Below, one piece after another: positions 26,044 to 38,170 of a stretch of DNA of 64,000 bases. Origin of the DNA: Bidens hawaiensis (Eukaryota; Streptophyta; Magnoliopsida; Asterales; Asteraceae); assembly GCA_021521415.1 (NCBI GenBank), contig JAIQDT010005008.1, forward strand, positions 1 to 64,000, given 5' to 3'. Made by a program: the position numbers and the translations under genes. Numbering within the stretch: the first letter of the stretch is position 1; each line of letters starts with the position of its first letter. The notes under the pieces are model-generated. The model saw nothing but the letters and a program-made list of their open reading frames with translations. It had not been told where the DNA came from and did no database searches.

Positions 26044-28465
26044 TGTCACACCCCGACCATGACGGAAACGTCGGGGCGCAACCGATTGTTCATCGCACAC
26101 GAAACTATTAAGTGGCAATATTTAACCAACTCATTTAAATTCATAAAAACACAAAGAGTCACATAACTTGTTCATACAATAACCGAATTCAAATCATAGT
26201 AAATAATATATTGTTCGTTTTGCTAATATCCTAATAGTCTCGATAACGTTTTTTTTTTCTTCAAGTCCTCGAGTCAACCTAAAGTGAAACCTGTAACATT
26301 GCATAAATAGATTTTGTCAACACAAAGGTTGGCGAGCAATTTCATAGTTTTTGAACAATAGATATATAATATGAAATTCCACAACTTGTATACAAAACAA
26401 TAAATAATAGCAACAATTTAGATAAATGAAATCGTTAATAAGAATACGTTAACGACACCTTTCTATAAGGGGATGCCAGATATACTCGGATTTATGAATC
26501 AACCATCCAAAAGCGGTAAACACATTAGCACTTAAGCATATAAGCATATAATCACCAAATCGAGCATTTATTTAAGTGAAGCATACAATAAAGTTTGTGG
26601 TTTAAGACTCAAGTATAAATCATTTGGATTTGAATAAGTTTGCAATGTCACCCCCAAAATATAAAAGAGTGAAAACGGGGGATGAAAGTACTCACATTCA
26701 AGTAATAAACTTGAAAGATTTGATGATTTGGAGATTAACCGGAACGATGAGTTTAACGAACGAAGCCTAAAGGGGAAGAAGTCTTGTATTAGAAAAGTTG
26801 TCTTGAAAGTCTTTAAATGATAAGAAATATAAACAATTTAAAGTTTAAGGTTTAAAATGTAAATATTTAATAAATTATAATAATAGTCCTTTAAAAATGT
26901 AAGTTTGCTCGAAACCAGGTTAAAGTATCTAGCCCTTAATTTTACTCAACCTATGTTAAGTAATAAGGTGGGTAAAAATGCAAGAAAACAAGTCCCTTTA
27001 TAATATAGATACTAAAACGGGTTTTAACGAGTGTTCGGGTGGTCGGTTCGGGTCTTGGTGACTTGACCAAACCCAAAGTCAACTTTCCCAAAATAATAAA
27101 TGTATGAGATAACTCAATAAATCTTAAAGAAACTGAACCAAGTATGTAGTTCTATTGTTTTAGAACTAACAACAACGTTCATCGAGTATTCGGTTTAGTC
27201 GGTCCAAACTTTGTTATAGGATCAAGTTGGATTCAACATTCCGAGTACTTTGTGAAAATAATTAAAATCAGTTTATAAAGTATTTTTAAAGAAATATATA
27301 AGCTTTAATGGTTAAAAACACACTTGTGTGTCTTAAGCGAGTAAACTTGGTTTAGTTCGGTTTGGTTCGATTTTTTTATCTTGGAATAAGGCCAAGAATG
27401 GTTACTGCATGTTCAAACATCATAGAACTTGTAAAATAATTTATAAATAATAATACCAAAGTTTTACATACAAAAAGTCAACAACAAAGTCTTTAAACGA
27501 AAGTTCGGTTTCCGGTTCAGATCTTGTTTCGGGATAAGACCAAGGTTAGATTCTACAAACCCATAACCATGGAACTAATTAAAATGATTTTAGAAACTCA
27601 AATCTTACATAAAACATGTTTATACAACTATTTAAACAAACTAGTAAACAAGAGTTCGGCTTCCGGTTTGGAGCTATTTATGGAATAACCGAGGCTAGTC
27701 TCTACAAACCCATAACCATGGAACTCAAAATGTAAAATAAAACTAAGATGAGCAGAAGTTAAACAAGTATAACTAATTTGATAGTTAGATGCGGAAAATA
27801 TATATAATCAAGGACTACTACGAGTCCTCCATGTAGCTTTGTCTTATGGGCCGGACACTTAACCGACCGAGACCGGAGAAATGCCCACCGAAGGTACAAA
27901 GGGTACTATTATATATATGTTGTATAACAATCTTCAAGTATAAATAAGTGTTAACAAGTTGATTATAATGTAAGACTATGGTCAGTTTGACTTTGGAAAG
28001 TCAAACTGCCAAAAAAAATATGAAGAACACCTTTGAATGCTTGAGAATTGGAAGAGAAAGAGATGAATGAGCAAGGATAAATGAAGGGGATAGAAGTGTA
28101 TATATAGAGTGGGTTGAAAGGGTCATGCATGGGGTGTGATATCAAGATTTGCATACAAGAGGGGTCAAGACAAGTCACAAAACAAAAAAAAAATTAAAAT
28201 AAATAAAAAAATGGGCTGCTGATCTGCTGCTGGTCAGCACGTCGGTTCGCGTCCGGAAGTTCGTTTTGGTGTATCTTGAGCGTTTTAAGTCCGTTTTCGA
28301 ATCCGTAAAAGGGGTTTTTCAAATTAGACAAGCGGGAATGTTTTAGTAACATAAAATCCAATATTTTATATATTTGAAATGTTCGGGATATAAATCGGGT
28401 CGGTTTACAACATAAAAACAAATACAAAATAAATACAATTTGACCCGAAATCGAGGATTGTCACA
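26044..28465 (-). mobile_element. Solo LTR (family 1), flanked by 5-bp TSD ATACA
   Basis: Begins TGTCACACCCCGACC and ends GAGGATTGTCACA, with perfect ATACA duplications at 26039-26043 and 28466-28470. It is 2422 bp with no internal coding region. The TATA box lies on the minus strand near 28100 (TATATATA), so the LTR is in minus orientation. The reverse complement aligns throughout with 42480-44874. Confidence 0.85.
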
Positions 28466-28611
28466 ATACAGGGTTATATCGTATGGAACCCCACTTAAAA
28501 AGATGTGAGGATCACCGGAGCCTTAAATAAAAGAGTTACTTCAATTTTTAATATTATTAATTTGACACGTTTGACTTTACATAGGAGTATACTTTTGTTA
28601 TCGGCTAGGCC

Positions 28612-29879
28612 CAGGGGCGGACCTACATAGTAGCCGTCGGGGTCCCGGGACACCAATGTTTTTTAAAATTTATTTAGAAGCGATATAGAAAATTTTTGAA
28701 GGACCCCATATAAATTATCACTTGGACCCCATAACAATGTTACAGATCTGCTCTGCTGGGAAAGATCCTTGTTTTGGGTGTGGAATGTCCCAGGTTCAAG
28801 TCTCATCCACAATCCGTTTTTTCTATGTTTTTGCTATTTTCTTTTTTAGTCAAATAGTCAATATAATAATTAGGGTTTTTTAAGTTTATAACATCAACCA
28901 GAACAGATCTGAACGTTGTTGCTCAACCTCAACTCCTCAACACTGCTCAAGCCTCCGCAAGACCGCCACCAACCCAACACCTGCCGCCGCCGCCCTTCTC
29001 AGCCGCCATCCATCCCTTTGGCGCTCCTCTGTCTTCATTGATTTCTGATTTTGCCACAACTTTCAGGTAATTTTAAACACTTACTCCATAAAATAAAGAT
29101 ATCCAATTGATTGATTTTATGCAATTATTTACTTAGATTAGTAAGTGTATGTTGTATATTATTGTTAGATTACGACTTTGTTATGTTAAAAACTTAATTT
29201 TAAGGTTAGTTATGCAAGAATCATTGAAAAGAATGGGGAAAGGGTTTGAAGATGGGGTATTGTTATATATATATATACACATATATATTATAGATTTAGA
29301 GAAGAGCCATGCTATGGAGTTAGGGTTTGAGGAGAGTAGCACGGTTTAGATCGTGCAAAAACGGTTCATTTAAGAGTGTTTCAATTTGGCTCGGGTCAAA
29401 ACGATTCTTTTTTCAAAATTTTAATTTTGTTCAGGTCGAAACTGGCTTTGACCACTAGACTCTTGTTGAATAGAGTTGTAACATAATAAGTTAATTAAGC
29501 ATAACTTAGATGGTCTAGCTATTTACGAGTATGAGGAATTTTGTGAGAAATGCGGTAAATATCTAAAATGGGTTTAGTCATGTTAAATTAGTAGCAAAAG
29601 AAATATTTGGAGCCCGTATTTATTTACTTTCTATTTCGTAATGGCAAAGCTTTGATTTTGCAGATGGAAGCATGTAACTTGTTCATATCATGATTGTAAT
29701 GTTTTCTCTTATCGTTTCGAATGACATCGTATTGTGTGTGTTTTATTATAATGATATTTTTTTCTATTATGTTTCTCCACCCGACCCGACCCGACCCGAC
29801 CCAAACAACGACCGACCCAAAAATTTGAACGCCGAAAATAACGGGACCCCGTTGTCAAAAAATCCTGGGTCCGCCACTG
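28612..29879. mobile_element. Non-autonomous hAT element with 8-bp TSD GCTAGGCC
   Basis: The left end is CAGGGGCGGACC; the reversed right end is CAGTGGCGGACCCAGG. Perfect GCTAGGCC duplications lie at 28604-28611 and 29880-29887. Internally, 28900-29065 looks like a transcribed leader exon (CCGCCGCCGCC-rich, then TTTCAGGTAATTTT as donor). This fits a deletion derivative of an autonomous element that keeps its first exon. A (CCCGA)n tract lies near 29778-29802. No transposase domain was found. Confidence 0.85.
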
Positions 29880-29887
29880 GCTAGGCC

Positions 29888-31240
29888 ATAGGCTTTGATT
29901 AAAAGCTTTTACAGATAACCACTTTTTTTTTCACTTTATTTCTTATATATTGTGGCTACTCTTTGTTGCAGATCCATTTTGACGAACAATCTTGGGCAAA
30001 ATCTCCGCTCGATATGGGTAAGAAACAATACCAATCTATCAAACATAAGAACGCATAAAACAACACCAGTCTACATAAAGAGTGTTTTATAATAACAAAA
30101 AATACCTAATAATAACAAAAAAATATATCAAAATCAACAATAAAATAATAACAATCAATAGTTATAACAATAAAAGAAAAAAAATTAATAATAACAACAA
30201 AATATAAATTAAAAAATACTTATAACGTTTCATAATCGGAAATCAACAAATACGAAAAAAAAATAACAAAATGTGTATAACAACAAATTAGTTCTCATTG
30301 CTTTTATGCTAAGAAGTATTTGTATTTGATCCTGAAAATGCAACATATTTATACGTATAATTATGGTTAGCTCATTAAAAATCACTCGTATTTGAGTTTT
30401 ATCTTATTCAACTTGAGTTAGTTGACTAGTATAAGCTTTCATATAGCACATTTAACCTCTTCGGGTAGACGAACCCATTTAAATGTTTAAGTTCTTACTC
30501 TTGAGTTAATATTTTGAATAAGCTAGGTCGTTAAAATATCTGTAACATGTATTGTAATAATTTTATGTTTTTTTCTTAATATTTTTATTTTTTAGTCTAG
30601 TATAGTTTTTTTAATTACATGTAGTTTTTTAATGTAAATTTTATTTTGATGTATTTTTTTATTTAATGAAATATTATTTGTTTAATTTTTATTAAAAATA
30701 TTTATAAATGCAAAATAGAAAAAAAAAATTGAGTAGTGATTGCTGCAGAATTTTAAGAACAATTTTGACTAGATCACCTTTTTGCAAAACTTTAAATGCT
30801 AGCTGGGTATCACGTGACGTATAACGTGAAAAGTTGTAACTACGCATGGGCTTAAGAATTGGTAAGGCTGCTAACTGCTAAGCCAAATTACTTTGATGCT
30901 ATTGCTTAATGGGTTACGGGCCTTTGATTGGACTTTTATAAGATTTGTCCTATTGGGCTATGGACACGTCATCATATCCGGCCCATTTGTAGTAATGTCA
31001 CCGTAAAGTTATCACGAATAGATTCCTCATGCTTTTTTGGCCCTTCACTTGGATATCTCTATGGATAACCAGATTTAATATATATCACATTTTATTAATT
31101 AACAAATAAATAAAAAATATCGTAGCCATAAAATATCTAAGTAGTTGCACTTTTTGGTGACCTTTACTAGCTAGATATTTACTTGATACATATATATACA
31201 TACGTGAATAAACAGATATAGCATAAAAAGTAAAGAAGAT
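29888..31240. other. AT-rich intergenic DNA upstream of the plant protein 1589 gene
   Basis: One exon-like island (29980-30017) lies between a TTTGTTGCAG acceptor and a GGTAAGAAA donor, with no partner exons recognised. The rest is AT-rich. 31000-31240 should hold the promoter of the next gene. Confidence 0.45.
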
Positions 31241-32672
31241 ATGACAAGGCTTCAAATCCACAAGCTATCATGCTTACATTTCCATCCTCATGGCCATAAG
31301 CTACCATGCTTACAAAGCAATCCTCATGCCTTCATTAGAATGGTAAGTCATACATACATACATACATACATACATACATACATACATACATACATACCTT
31401 CCTACGTATATACAAGTTATAATTCATGTAATACTTACATGGGCTAAACAGGTTTCAAGAATGAAACCTTTATAACATGGTAGATTTGTAACATCCTAAA
31501 TTTAGTACTTTATATTTAAAGTTTAATTAATATTTTGAAAATGAAGATAAAGATATAAAGTGACTTAGATAAATAAATGTGGGAGCAAATGTGTTCATAT
31601 ATTTTCAAATGACTCATTATCACTACTTTTTGTTTAATCCACATCCTATATAGTATATCATATCATATTGTACTTCACAGAAAGATAGCATTAGCACCAT
31701 GTGTTGGGTCACTTCACTCGCGAGATGAAATGGTCAACATATTGTCCTAATGTAATCTTGTTGTTACTATAACGGTACAACATTCTTACATTAAAGGTTT
31801 TGTATATACAGGTGCATCATCTAATAGAAAGGTGCATAATTTTTCGTATGGATAGAGACGAATGCGTGAGGACGCTTGCTAGGCATGCTAACATTAGTCC
31901 TACTGTTACCTTTACAGGTTTAGTTCGGAAGTATATTCATATATTCTTAAAACTATTTGTGTTCTTACATGTGTTTGACATTTAAATTTTTCGATATAAT
32001 GGATTAGATGCACTGTTATACACATGTGCATCAAAACTTATTATGACGACTTAAAGATTAATAAAATTTTAATTGTATAATTTAAATAAAGTATGTTAAA
32101 GATAAAGTAATAAATAGGCTGTTATCTTTTATCTTTTAACTTTGTAGGTGTGTTCAACTTCATGCTAGTACAGATTTATTATCAAAGTTGTTACTAAAAC
32201 AATGCTTTGATATTTATTTTTTATGGATACTTTGATATAGTTTGGGAAGAGTTGCTTAAAGAGAATACGGTCTTCTTTGTAGCATACTCACGACGTCGTA
32301 TTGTACCAAGCAATGCATTGAACAGTAAGTCTACCAACATATATGTGGGGGAAGGTTAACGTACAAATGAAATTAACGCGTAAATTGTGAGAATCAAGTA
32401 GAGTAATTATATATGCAAGTAGAGTAATTATGTAATTATATCATAGAGTAATTACGTAATTACTTTATGATGTAATTACATAATTACTCTACTTGTATAT
32501 ATAATTAATCTACTTGATTCTCACGATTAACATGCTAATTTCATTTGTATTTGATCCAAACCATATATATACGTACCCAATCTTTTTTCACTTCTTATCG
32601 GTAATGTTTGATATATATTATATTGTTACAGGGCATCCACAAGAGACTAACAATGGAAGAACATGGAGGTGA
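31241..32672 (+). CDS. Plant protein 1589 (A_thal_3526 family, PF09713 / TIGR01589), function unknown
   Basis: Four exons, 31241-31342, 31812-31917, 32241-32324 and 32632-32672, all with GT-AG ends and matching phases, give 110 residues. The N-terminus MTRLQIHKLSCLHFHPHG is followed by the conserved core VHHLIERCIIFRMDRDEC, VRTLARHANISPTVTFT and VWEELLKENTVFFVAYSRR. This is the diagnostic block of the plant-only family of unknown function (recognised from memory). The end is RHPQETNNGRTWR. Start: ATG 31241, which opens exon 1 directly. Exon 4 could instead be spliced at TGGAG|GTGACA, giving a different tail. Intron 1 has a (CATA)n microsatellite, intron 3 a foldback MITE, and a 5.7-kb LTR element begins 204 bp after the stop. 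Confidence 0.8.
31349..31397 (+). repeat. (CATA)n microsatellite in intron 1
   Basis: About twelve uninterrupted CATA units, beginning six bases after the intron 1 donor. Length variation here could affect donor recognition (inference). Confidence 0.9.
32362..32549. mobile_element. Foldback MITE in intron 3 of the plant protein 1589 gene
   Basis: The arms TACAAATGAAATTAACG... and, reversed, TACAAATGAAATTAGCATG... are complementary for about 90 bases each. They share GTGAGAATCAAGTAGA and AGAGTAATTATGTAATTA, and almost no spacer remains. The target duplication is unclear. Confidence 0.75.
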
Positions 32673-32875
32673 CATTTGTTACCACTCAATTAATTATTGT
32701 GCAATATTTACTATTTTTTTATTTGCTTTATCCTATTATGAGTTGAAGTCTGATTTCATCCATCAAATGCTATATTCTTTGATACATCAACGTTTCTAAG
32801 TCCCAAATCGGTAAATTAAGATACAAGACACGTATTAAACACTTTTATTGAAGAAAAAAAAAACTTAATTATGAT

Positions 32876-33299
32876 TGTCGAAACATGAAACGAATCTGAC
32901 CTGATCCAAGATGATGTTCCACGGTGTTAGAGATGAACGAACCACGTCTCGACCTTCTTCTCCAGCTAGCTTGAGATCTGCAATGGCCTTTTGGGGGTGT
33001 GGAGGTGACTGCTAAAAAATCTCGAGGATCTCTTGTTTACAGACACAAAAATGGTATGATGGCAGCTCTTACTGAGCATCCTCCCTTACTGAGCATCCCC
33101 CCTTTAGTAAGGAGGTGGAGACCTCCTTATATAGGGAGCCTCATGGCCACCATCATGGTATCCTAATGGGCCTAACCCAATTAGGGTTACTTCCACAAAA
33201 CTCACTCAGCCCAATAATATAGTATTAGTCCATATAATAAAATAAGCCAGACATAATAAATTAAGGTCGTAAGCCGGGTTTAGTACCATACCCCTACAA
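32876..33299 (-). repeat. Left (3') LTR of the LARD-like element
   Basis: Plus-strand ends are TGTCGAAACATG and CCCCTACA. It contains a TTATATAGG TATA-like site near 33130. A few substitutions separate it from the right LTR (for example ATGAAACG against ATGAAATG), so the insertion is young relative to other elements here. Confidence 0.9.
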
Positions 33300-33564
33300 G
33301 CCCCCCAAGTCCAGTGTTGCTCCTAGGCGTGCAAGCGTTTAGGTGGAGCGCTGGACTTCATAAGGTGTATTAGGATATGAGGCGGTTTTTCCCCTTTCTT
33401 CGGCCTTGTCATTATTGTCTTTGAGTTTTGAGAGGTTTTCTCCATGATGGTGACATGTTGTGATCCTTATGATAATGATGGTGCACTGGCATAAATAAGA
33501 TATAGCACGCATCATAACAATAGTGGCGCAGGGCCTGATAAAAGAGAGTGCGCATCTCGATAAT

Positions 33565-33895
33565 AATGTAATGCAACTTGCGCGCGAGGCAGCTTACGAG
33601 CTATAAAAATAATGAAGCTTGCGCGCGAGGCGACTTACGAGCTATAAAAATAATAAAGCTTGCGTTCGAGGCGACTTACGAGCTATAAAATAATGAAGCA
33701 TGCGCGAGTTGCGGCTTATGAGCTATAAAAATAATGAAGCATGCGCGAGTTGCGGCTTACGAGCTATAAAAATAATAAAGCTTGCGCGCGAGGCGACTTA
33801 CGAGCTATAAAAATAATAAAGCTTGCGCGCGAGGCGACTTACGAGCTATAAAATAATGAAGCATGCGCGAGTTACGGCTTACGAGCTATGATAAT
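33565..33895 (+). repeat. Tandem array, 8 units of 40-41 bp
   Basis: Units carry TAATAA(A/T)G, CTTGCGCGCGAGG or CATGCGCGAGTT, then CTTACGAGCTATAAA. Core starts are at 33577, 33618, 33659, 33699, 33740, 33781, 33822 and 33862. Two unit types, CTTGCGCGCGAGGCG and CATGCGCGAGTTGCG, are interspersed. Confidence 0.85.
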
Positions 33896-34766
33896 GACTG
33901 GCCCACAAGGGCCTCTTCTACGCAGGATGACTATCCCGGCTTGTCTTCAAAATAATAATGGAGGCACAAACGGCCAGATAATAATAATAATGTCATAGGT
34001 GCTTGTGCGACTCGTAGCCGAACCTGCAAAAACATATCAACTAAAGGTGGATGTATTGCATGGTTCCCATCCTCGGGCAAATTATGAGGTGTGCCCAACC
34101 TATGTTGGCGCGTGGCCGTTTGGGTTTATGAGGATTCCCAACCTTTAAGTTTGGCGCTATAGCCGTATGGGTTTATAAGGATTCCCCACCTATAATTAGG
34201 ACGTCTTCCATCCTTAGGCGAATTATGAGGTGAGCCCTTGGTGCATAGCTGTTTGGGTTTGTAAGGATTCCCAGTCCTATGTATTCGGCGCGTAGCCGTG
34301 TGTTTTGAGGAATTTGTAACCAAGCATGTGCTATTGTTAGCGTTCTGGTATTTGGCTACAAGTATTCAACGTCTCTGACACTAGCATCTTTTCTGATTGA
34401 GGGAGGTTTCCTTGTTATACTTGTAGTAACCCGAGGGGGTAGAATGTCAATATCTAAACCCTTACTTTATTAATATAATAGCAAAAGTTTAGGGGCCCTT
34501 TTGAAATTTTGAAAATTAATTCCTTTTTGTTGGAAAACCTGTAACATTCACGTGCCGCGCCGTTTTTATCCACTGACTTGCATTAGTGACCTGCGAATGT
34601 TCATAGGTGACCCGCGGCGTTCATAATGATCCGCGGTGATCGGTGTTCGCCTAACGGAGTGTTGGTCTGCGGTGCGCGCATGCATGGAGGCGGAGTGATG
34701 ATCCAAGGTCGCGTATGCATGGCGGCGGAGTGGTGATCCGCGGACGCGCATGCATAGCGGCTGAAA

Positions 34767-34990
34767 GTTGAGCGCGCATGCATGGCGGAGAGTTGAGCGC
34801 GCATGCATGGCGAAGGATTGAGCGCGCATGCATGGCGGGAGTTGAGCGCGCATGCATGGCGGGAGTTGCGCGCGCGTGCATGGTTTAGGATTGAGCGCGC
34901 ATGCATGGCGGGAGTTGAGCGCGCATGCATGGCGGGAGTTGAGCGCGCATGCACGGCGGGAATTGAGCGCGCATGCATGGCGAAGGGTTG
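34767..34990 (+). repeat. Tandem array, about 9 units of 23-26 bp with CATGCATG
   Basis: The unit is GAGCGCGCATGCATGGCGGG plus AGTT, with small variants (CATGCACGG, CGTGCATGG). Each intact unit contains GCATGCATG, the RY/Sph core recognised by B3 factors in other contexts. Open frames through it in both strands are periodic artefacts. Confidence 0.85.
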
Positions 34991-35749
34991 ATCTGCGACT
35001 GCGGTGGCAGAATGTTGAACCGCGGTGGCGCGCATGCGACGTGGCTTGTATTCCACCTTGCTATAGTGGCGCTGTTGCGCTACAATGGCGCTGTTGGTAT
35101 GCTAGTTTGTATGTGATCCGCGGTGGCGCGTGTTACTCCGCCGTGCCTGTTTTTGTCCGCCTACACGCATGGGAAAGCGGTTGACACGCCGTGAACGGAT
35201 TACAGAAACATGGTGGTCTTCATAATGACGCGGTGTTGTTAAGCGACGGCGCCCACGCATGTGGCGCAGTGTTCTTTTGTGACGTGATTGCGTAGTGGTG
35301 ATCCGCAAGCATGATGGCGGTGTTTTGTTTAGCGATGCGCATGCACGGTGGCGATCAACTGTTGAGGTGGTGTGGTATTTATAGTATTAGGATTTCCAAT
35401 GGTTTAGTACCATACCCAATTATGGCCTTTTTGGCCTCCTCCTATTGCTTCGTGCCACGTGTACTTAGGACACCTGGTGCTTTTTCATTGATTATTCTCT
35501 GACCAAGGTATTTCACCTGACCCATGTACCATCACGTGGTGACACATGGGCCTTGCTGAGTTGTCCACCCTTCAGTGGCAGCTGTCAATATCTGCACATT
35601 CTTTATTCCTTAAAAGATACCTTCTGGAAGGTTGTCTGATGAGCACAATCATGGTTGTCCTTATCCTGATTTGGATAAGGACGTGGTTGGTTGTGCATAT
35701 GGGATATGCGCCTATCCTGGGGACGCGCGAGGTCTTCTCTTTATTCTCA

Positions 35750-35910
35750 CGCGCAGATGTGATATGCGTGAGCATATGTGATGCGTGAGTATATGCGATA
35801 TGCGCCACGCGCAGATGTGATATGCGTGAGCATGTGATATGCATGAGCATATGTGATGCGCGAGCATATGTGATGCGTGAGCATATGTGATATGCGCCAC
35901 GCGCAGATGT
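35750..35910 (+). repeat. Short tandem array of GCGTGAGCATATGTGAT units
   Basis: Imperfect 16-33 bp units combining CACGCGCAGATGTGATATGC with GTGAGCATATGTGATGCG. Two longer blocks, CGCCACGCGCAGATG, bracket the array. Confidence 0.75.
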
Positions 35911-36480
35911 TTTGGCTTTGTGTCTTCATGACATCCTGATTTCAAGCCTCTTGTCTATATCTTGTGGGTTGACCCACCCCGCTCGATGTTAAGGCGGGTG
36001 CATACCCCTTCAAGCCCCCCCAGTCTAATGTGTCTTGTCTCACGCGAGCGAGGTAGGATAGATATTAGACTTAATAGTTTGCTTTTTCAATAGGGCTTGT
36101 TTTTTCTTTTTCTTTTCTTGTACGCGCGTTGCGCGAAATTCCATCTATTTGGTTAAAACGAATCGTCAATGCACGTGGTTGGTTGGTGTTGGATCGCGGT
36201 GGTGCGGTGCTCGGCGCCAGCGCGCATGTGTGATGGCGCGCTGCTGCTTCATAGCGGTGGCACTCATGCATGGTGGGATGCACCATGGCGGCCAGATGGT
36301 TATCCGCGGTGGCGTGTACGCATGGTGGCGCAATGACCTTACGCGGTGGCGAGGTTCACTTGTCGTGGCGCGAATGAATTTTGACGGAATGTTAATCCGC
36401 GACTGTGCGCATGTATGGTGGCGGAGTAGACCCGTGACGGCGCATCGTGATCCGCGGCGACGCGCTGCTGCTTCATGGCG

Positions 36481-36690
36481 ATGTACTGAACCGCGGTGGC
36501 GCATGCGTGGTGGCGATGTATTGAATCGCGGTGGCGCATGCGTGATGGCGGTGTATCGAACCGCGGTGGCGCATGCGTGGTGGCGATGTATTGAATCGCG
36601 GTGGCGCATGCGTGATGGCGGTGTATCGAACCGCGGTGGCGCATGCGTGGTGGCGGTGTATCGAACCGCGGTGGCGCATGCGTGATGGCG
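36481..36690 (+). repeat. Tandem array, 6 units of 35 bp
   Basis: Units start at 36481, 36516, 36551, 36586, 36621 and 36656. They read (A/G)TGTA(C/T)(T/C)GAA(C/T)CGCGG then TGGCGCATGCGTG(G/A)TGGCG. The period is exact, so long open frames on both strands here are not genes. Confidence 0.9.
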
Positions 36691-37249
36691 CGCGCGTGTG
36701 CTATAAGGTATGCTTACACATTGAAATTTGAACAAGGTTGTAAGGAAATTATTTTTACTTACTCCTTAACAGTTGTCATATTTCAAGTTATTTTGCGATA
36801 TTTTGAATATGCTGACACGTGCCTTGGCATTTCATTATTCCTTTTTTGCGCGACGTTATCGTGCATTTATTATAAGGAATTATGAATGAGTTTTTTAGCC
36901 TTTACGTGTCAGTATGTGTTACTCTGCCTATATCCATTATAATCCCATGCGCGGCCCCGACCTGAAACCTTAACAACTATGCTTTGGCATGTGCTTTGCC
37001 TTAGTTGTGCTTAGGTATTTTATGGTCCAGCTGCGCAATACGTAGGATGGATGCTATGAGTAATTTGAGCTAAGGCTCATATTATCGGGCTAAGGCCCTG
37101 ACGTTTTAGAGTTAAAACTCGTCAACGCGTTTGAGCTTGAAGCTCGCGCATGTATGTTTTACTTCGTTTTATTTTTAGTTTGATGTCAATACAATGTTTT
37201 CATATTGCTCAAATTAATAAAGGGAAGTGTGAAACATGTATGCAAAATT

Positions 37250-37760
37250 AAAATCAGGCTCGCACATGCATGGCGGCGGAGTCGTGACTCGCGGGCGTGC
37301 ATGCAGGGTGGCGAAGCTTGATCCTTGGCAGTGCGCATGCACGGCGGCGGAGTGGTGACTCGCGGGCGCGCGCGCATGGCGGAGAGTTGCGTGCGCATGC
37401 ATGGCGGCGAGTTGCGCACAAGCATGGTAGAGGGTTGCGCGCACATGCATGGCGTTGGAGTCTTCTACGTAAAACCAAAAGCATGGAGTCGTCTTTCGAA
37501 CTCACATAGTGGTTTCCGCGGGCGCGCATGCATGGCTGCAGAGTGAGGGTCCGCGAGCGTGCGTGCATGGCGGCGGAATGGTGACCCGCTGGCGAACATG
37601 CACGGTGGCAGTCTTTTGCGCAAAACCCACATGGTGGTTTCCGCGGTGGTTTCCGCGGGCGCTCACGCATGTCGGCGGAATGGTGACCCGCTGGCGAGCA
37701 TGCATGGTGGCAGTCTTTTGCGCAAAACCCACATGGTGGTTTCCGCGGTGGCGGAGTTTT
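37250..37760 (+). repeat. Composite GC-rich repeats including a 101-bp direct duplication
   Basis: GCATGCATGGCGGCGGAGT-like words recur at 37265-37450. CGGCGGAATGGTGACCCGCT starts at 37571 and 37672, each followed by GGCAGTCTTTTGCGCAAAAC and ATGGTGGTTTCCGCGGTGG. Confidence 0.75.
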
Positions 37761-38149
37761 TCCGAGACTGTTAACTTTAGTTGCTCTAGTGGTGATGGAG
37801 GAGCACCGATGTACACAGCCTGTTATTCTTCTGTGCATTCCTTTTTGCTCCCAATTTTTGCTTTGTGGCCATAGATCTAGAACTTATTCCAGCATTGAAC
37901 ACTGAAAAATCAGATCTGGATCCGGCACCCATTGCGTGTGAACGCAGATCTGCGTCACTCCAGAAACACAGAGCTGGAAGCATCTTTTAGATCTATGGAT
38001 CTTTTTGAGCTTTAATAGAACAAATCTTGAAGCATCTTTCTGTAAACTTCCAGATCTGGATTTTTCTTGAGCAAAAATGGATGAACAGATCTGAATAATG
38101 GATGAACAGATCTGAGAACCGAGACGAAAATCGAAGGGTAGCTCGTTGC

Positions 38150-38169
38150 CCCTCCCACGGATGGCGCCA
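38150..38169 (-). other. Primer-binding site of the LARD-like element
   Basis: Minus strand, beginning one or two bases inside the right LTR: TGGCGCCATCCGTGGGAGGG. The TGGCGCC start matches the 3' end of plant tRNA-Asp as used by many Ty3/gypsy elements (knowledge). It fixes the element's orientation as minus. Confidence 0.65.
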
Positions 38170-38170
38170 A

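Noticed and set aside
33565..33895. Regularly spaced repeats resembling a CRISPR array
   Set aside because: Units are contiguous without unique spacers, in a plant nuclear LTR element with no cas genes.
34566..36735. Many overlapping frames on both strands (HACALNS, HAWREL, RFDTPPS repeats)
   Set aside because: They are produced by the exact tandem arrays of the LARD-like element. Array periods keep several frames open at once.
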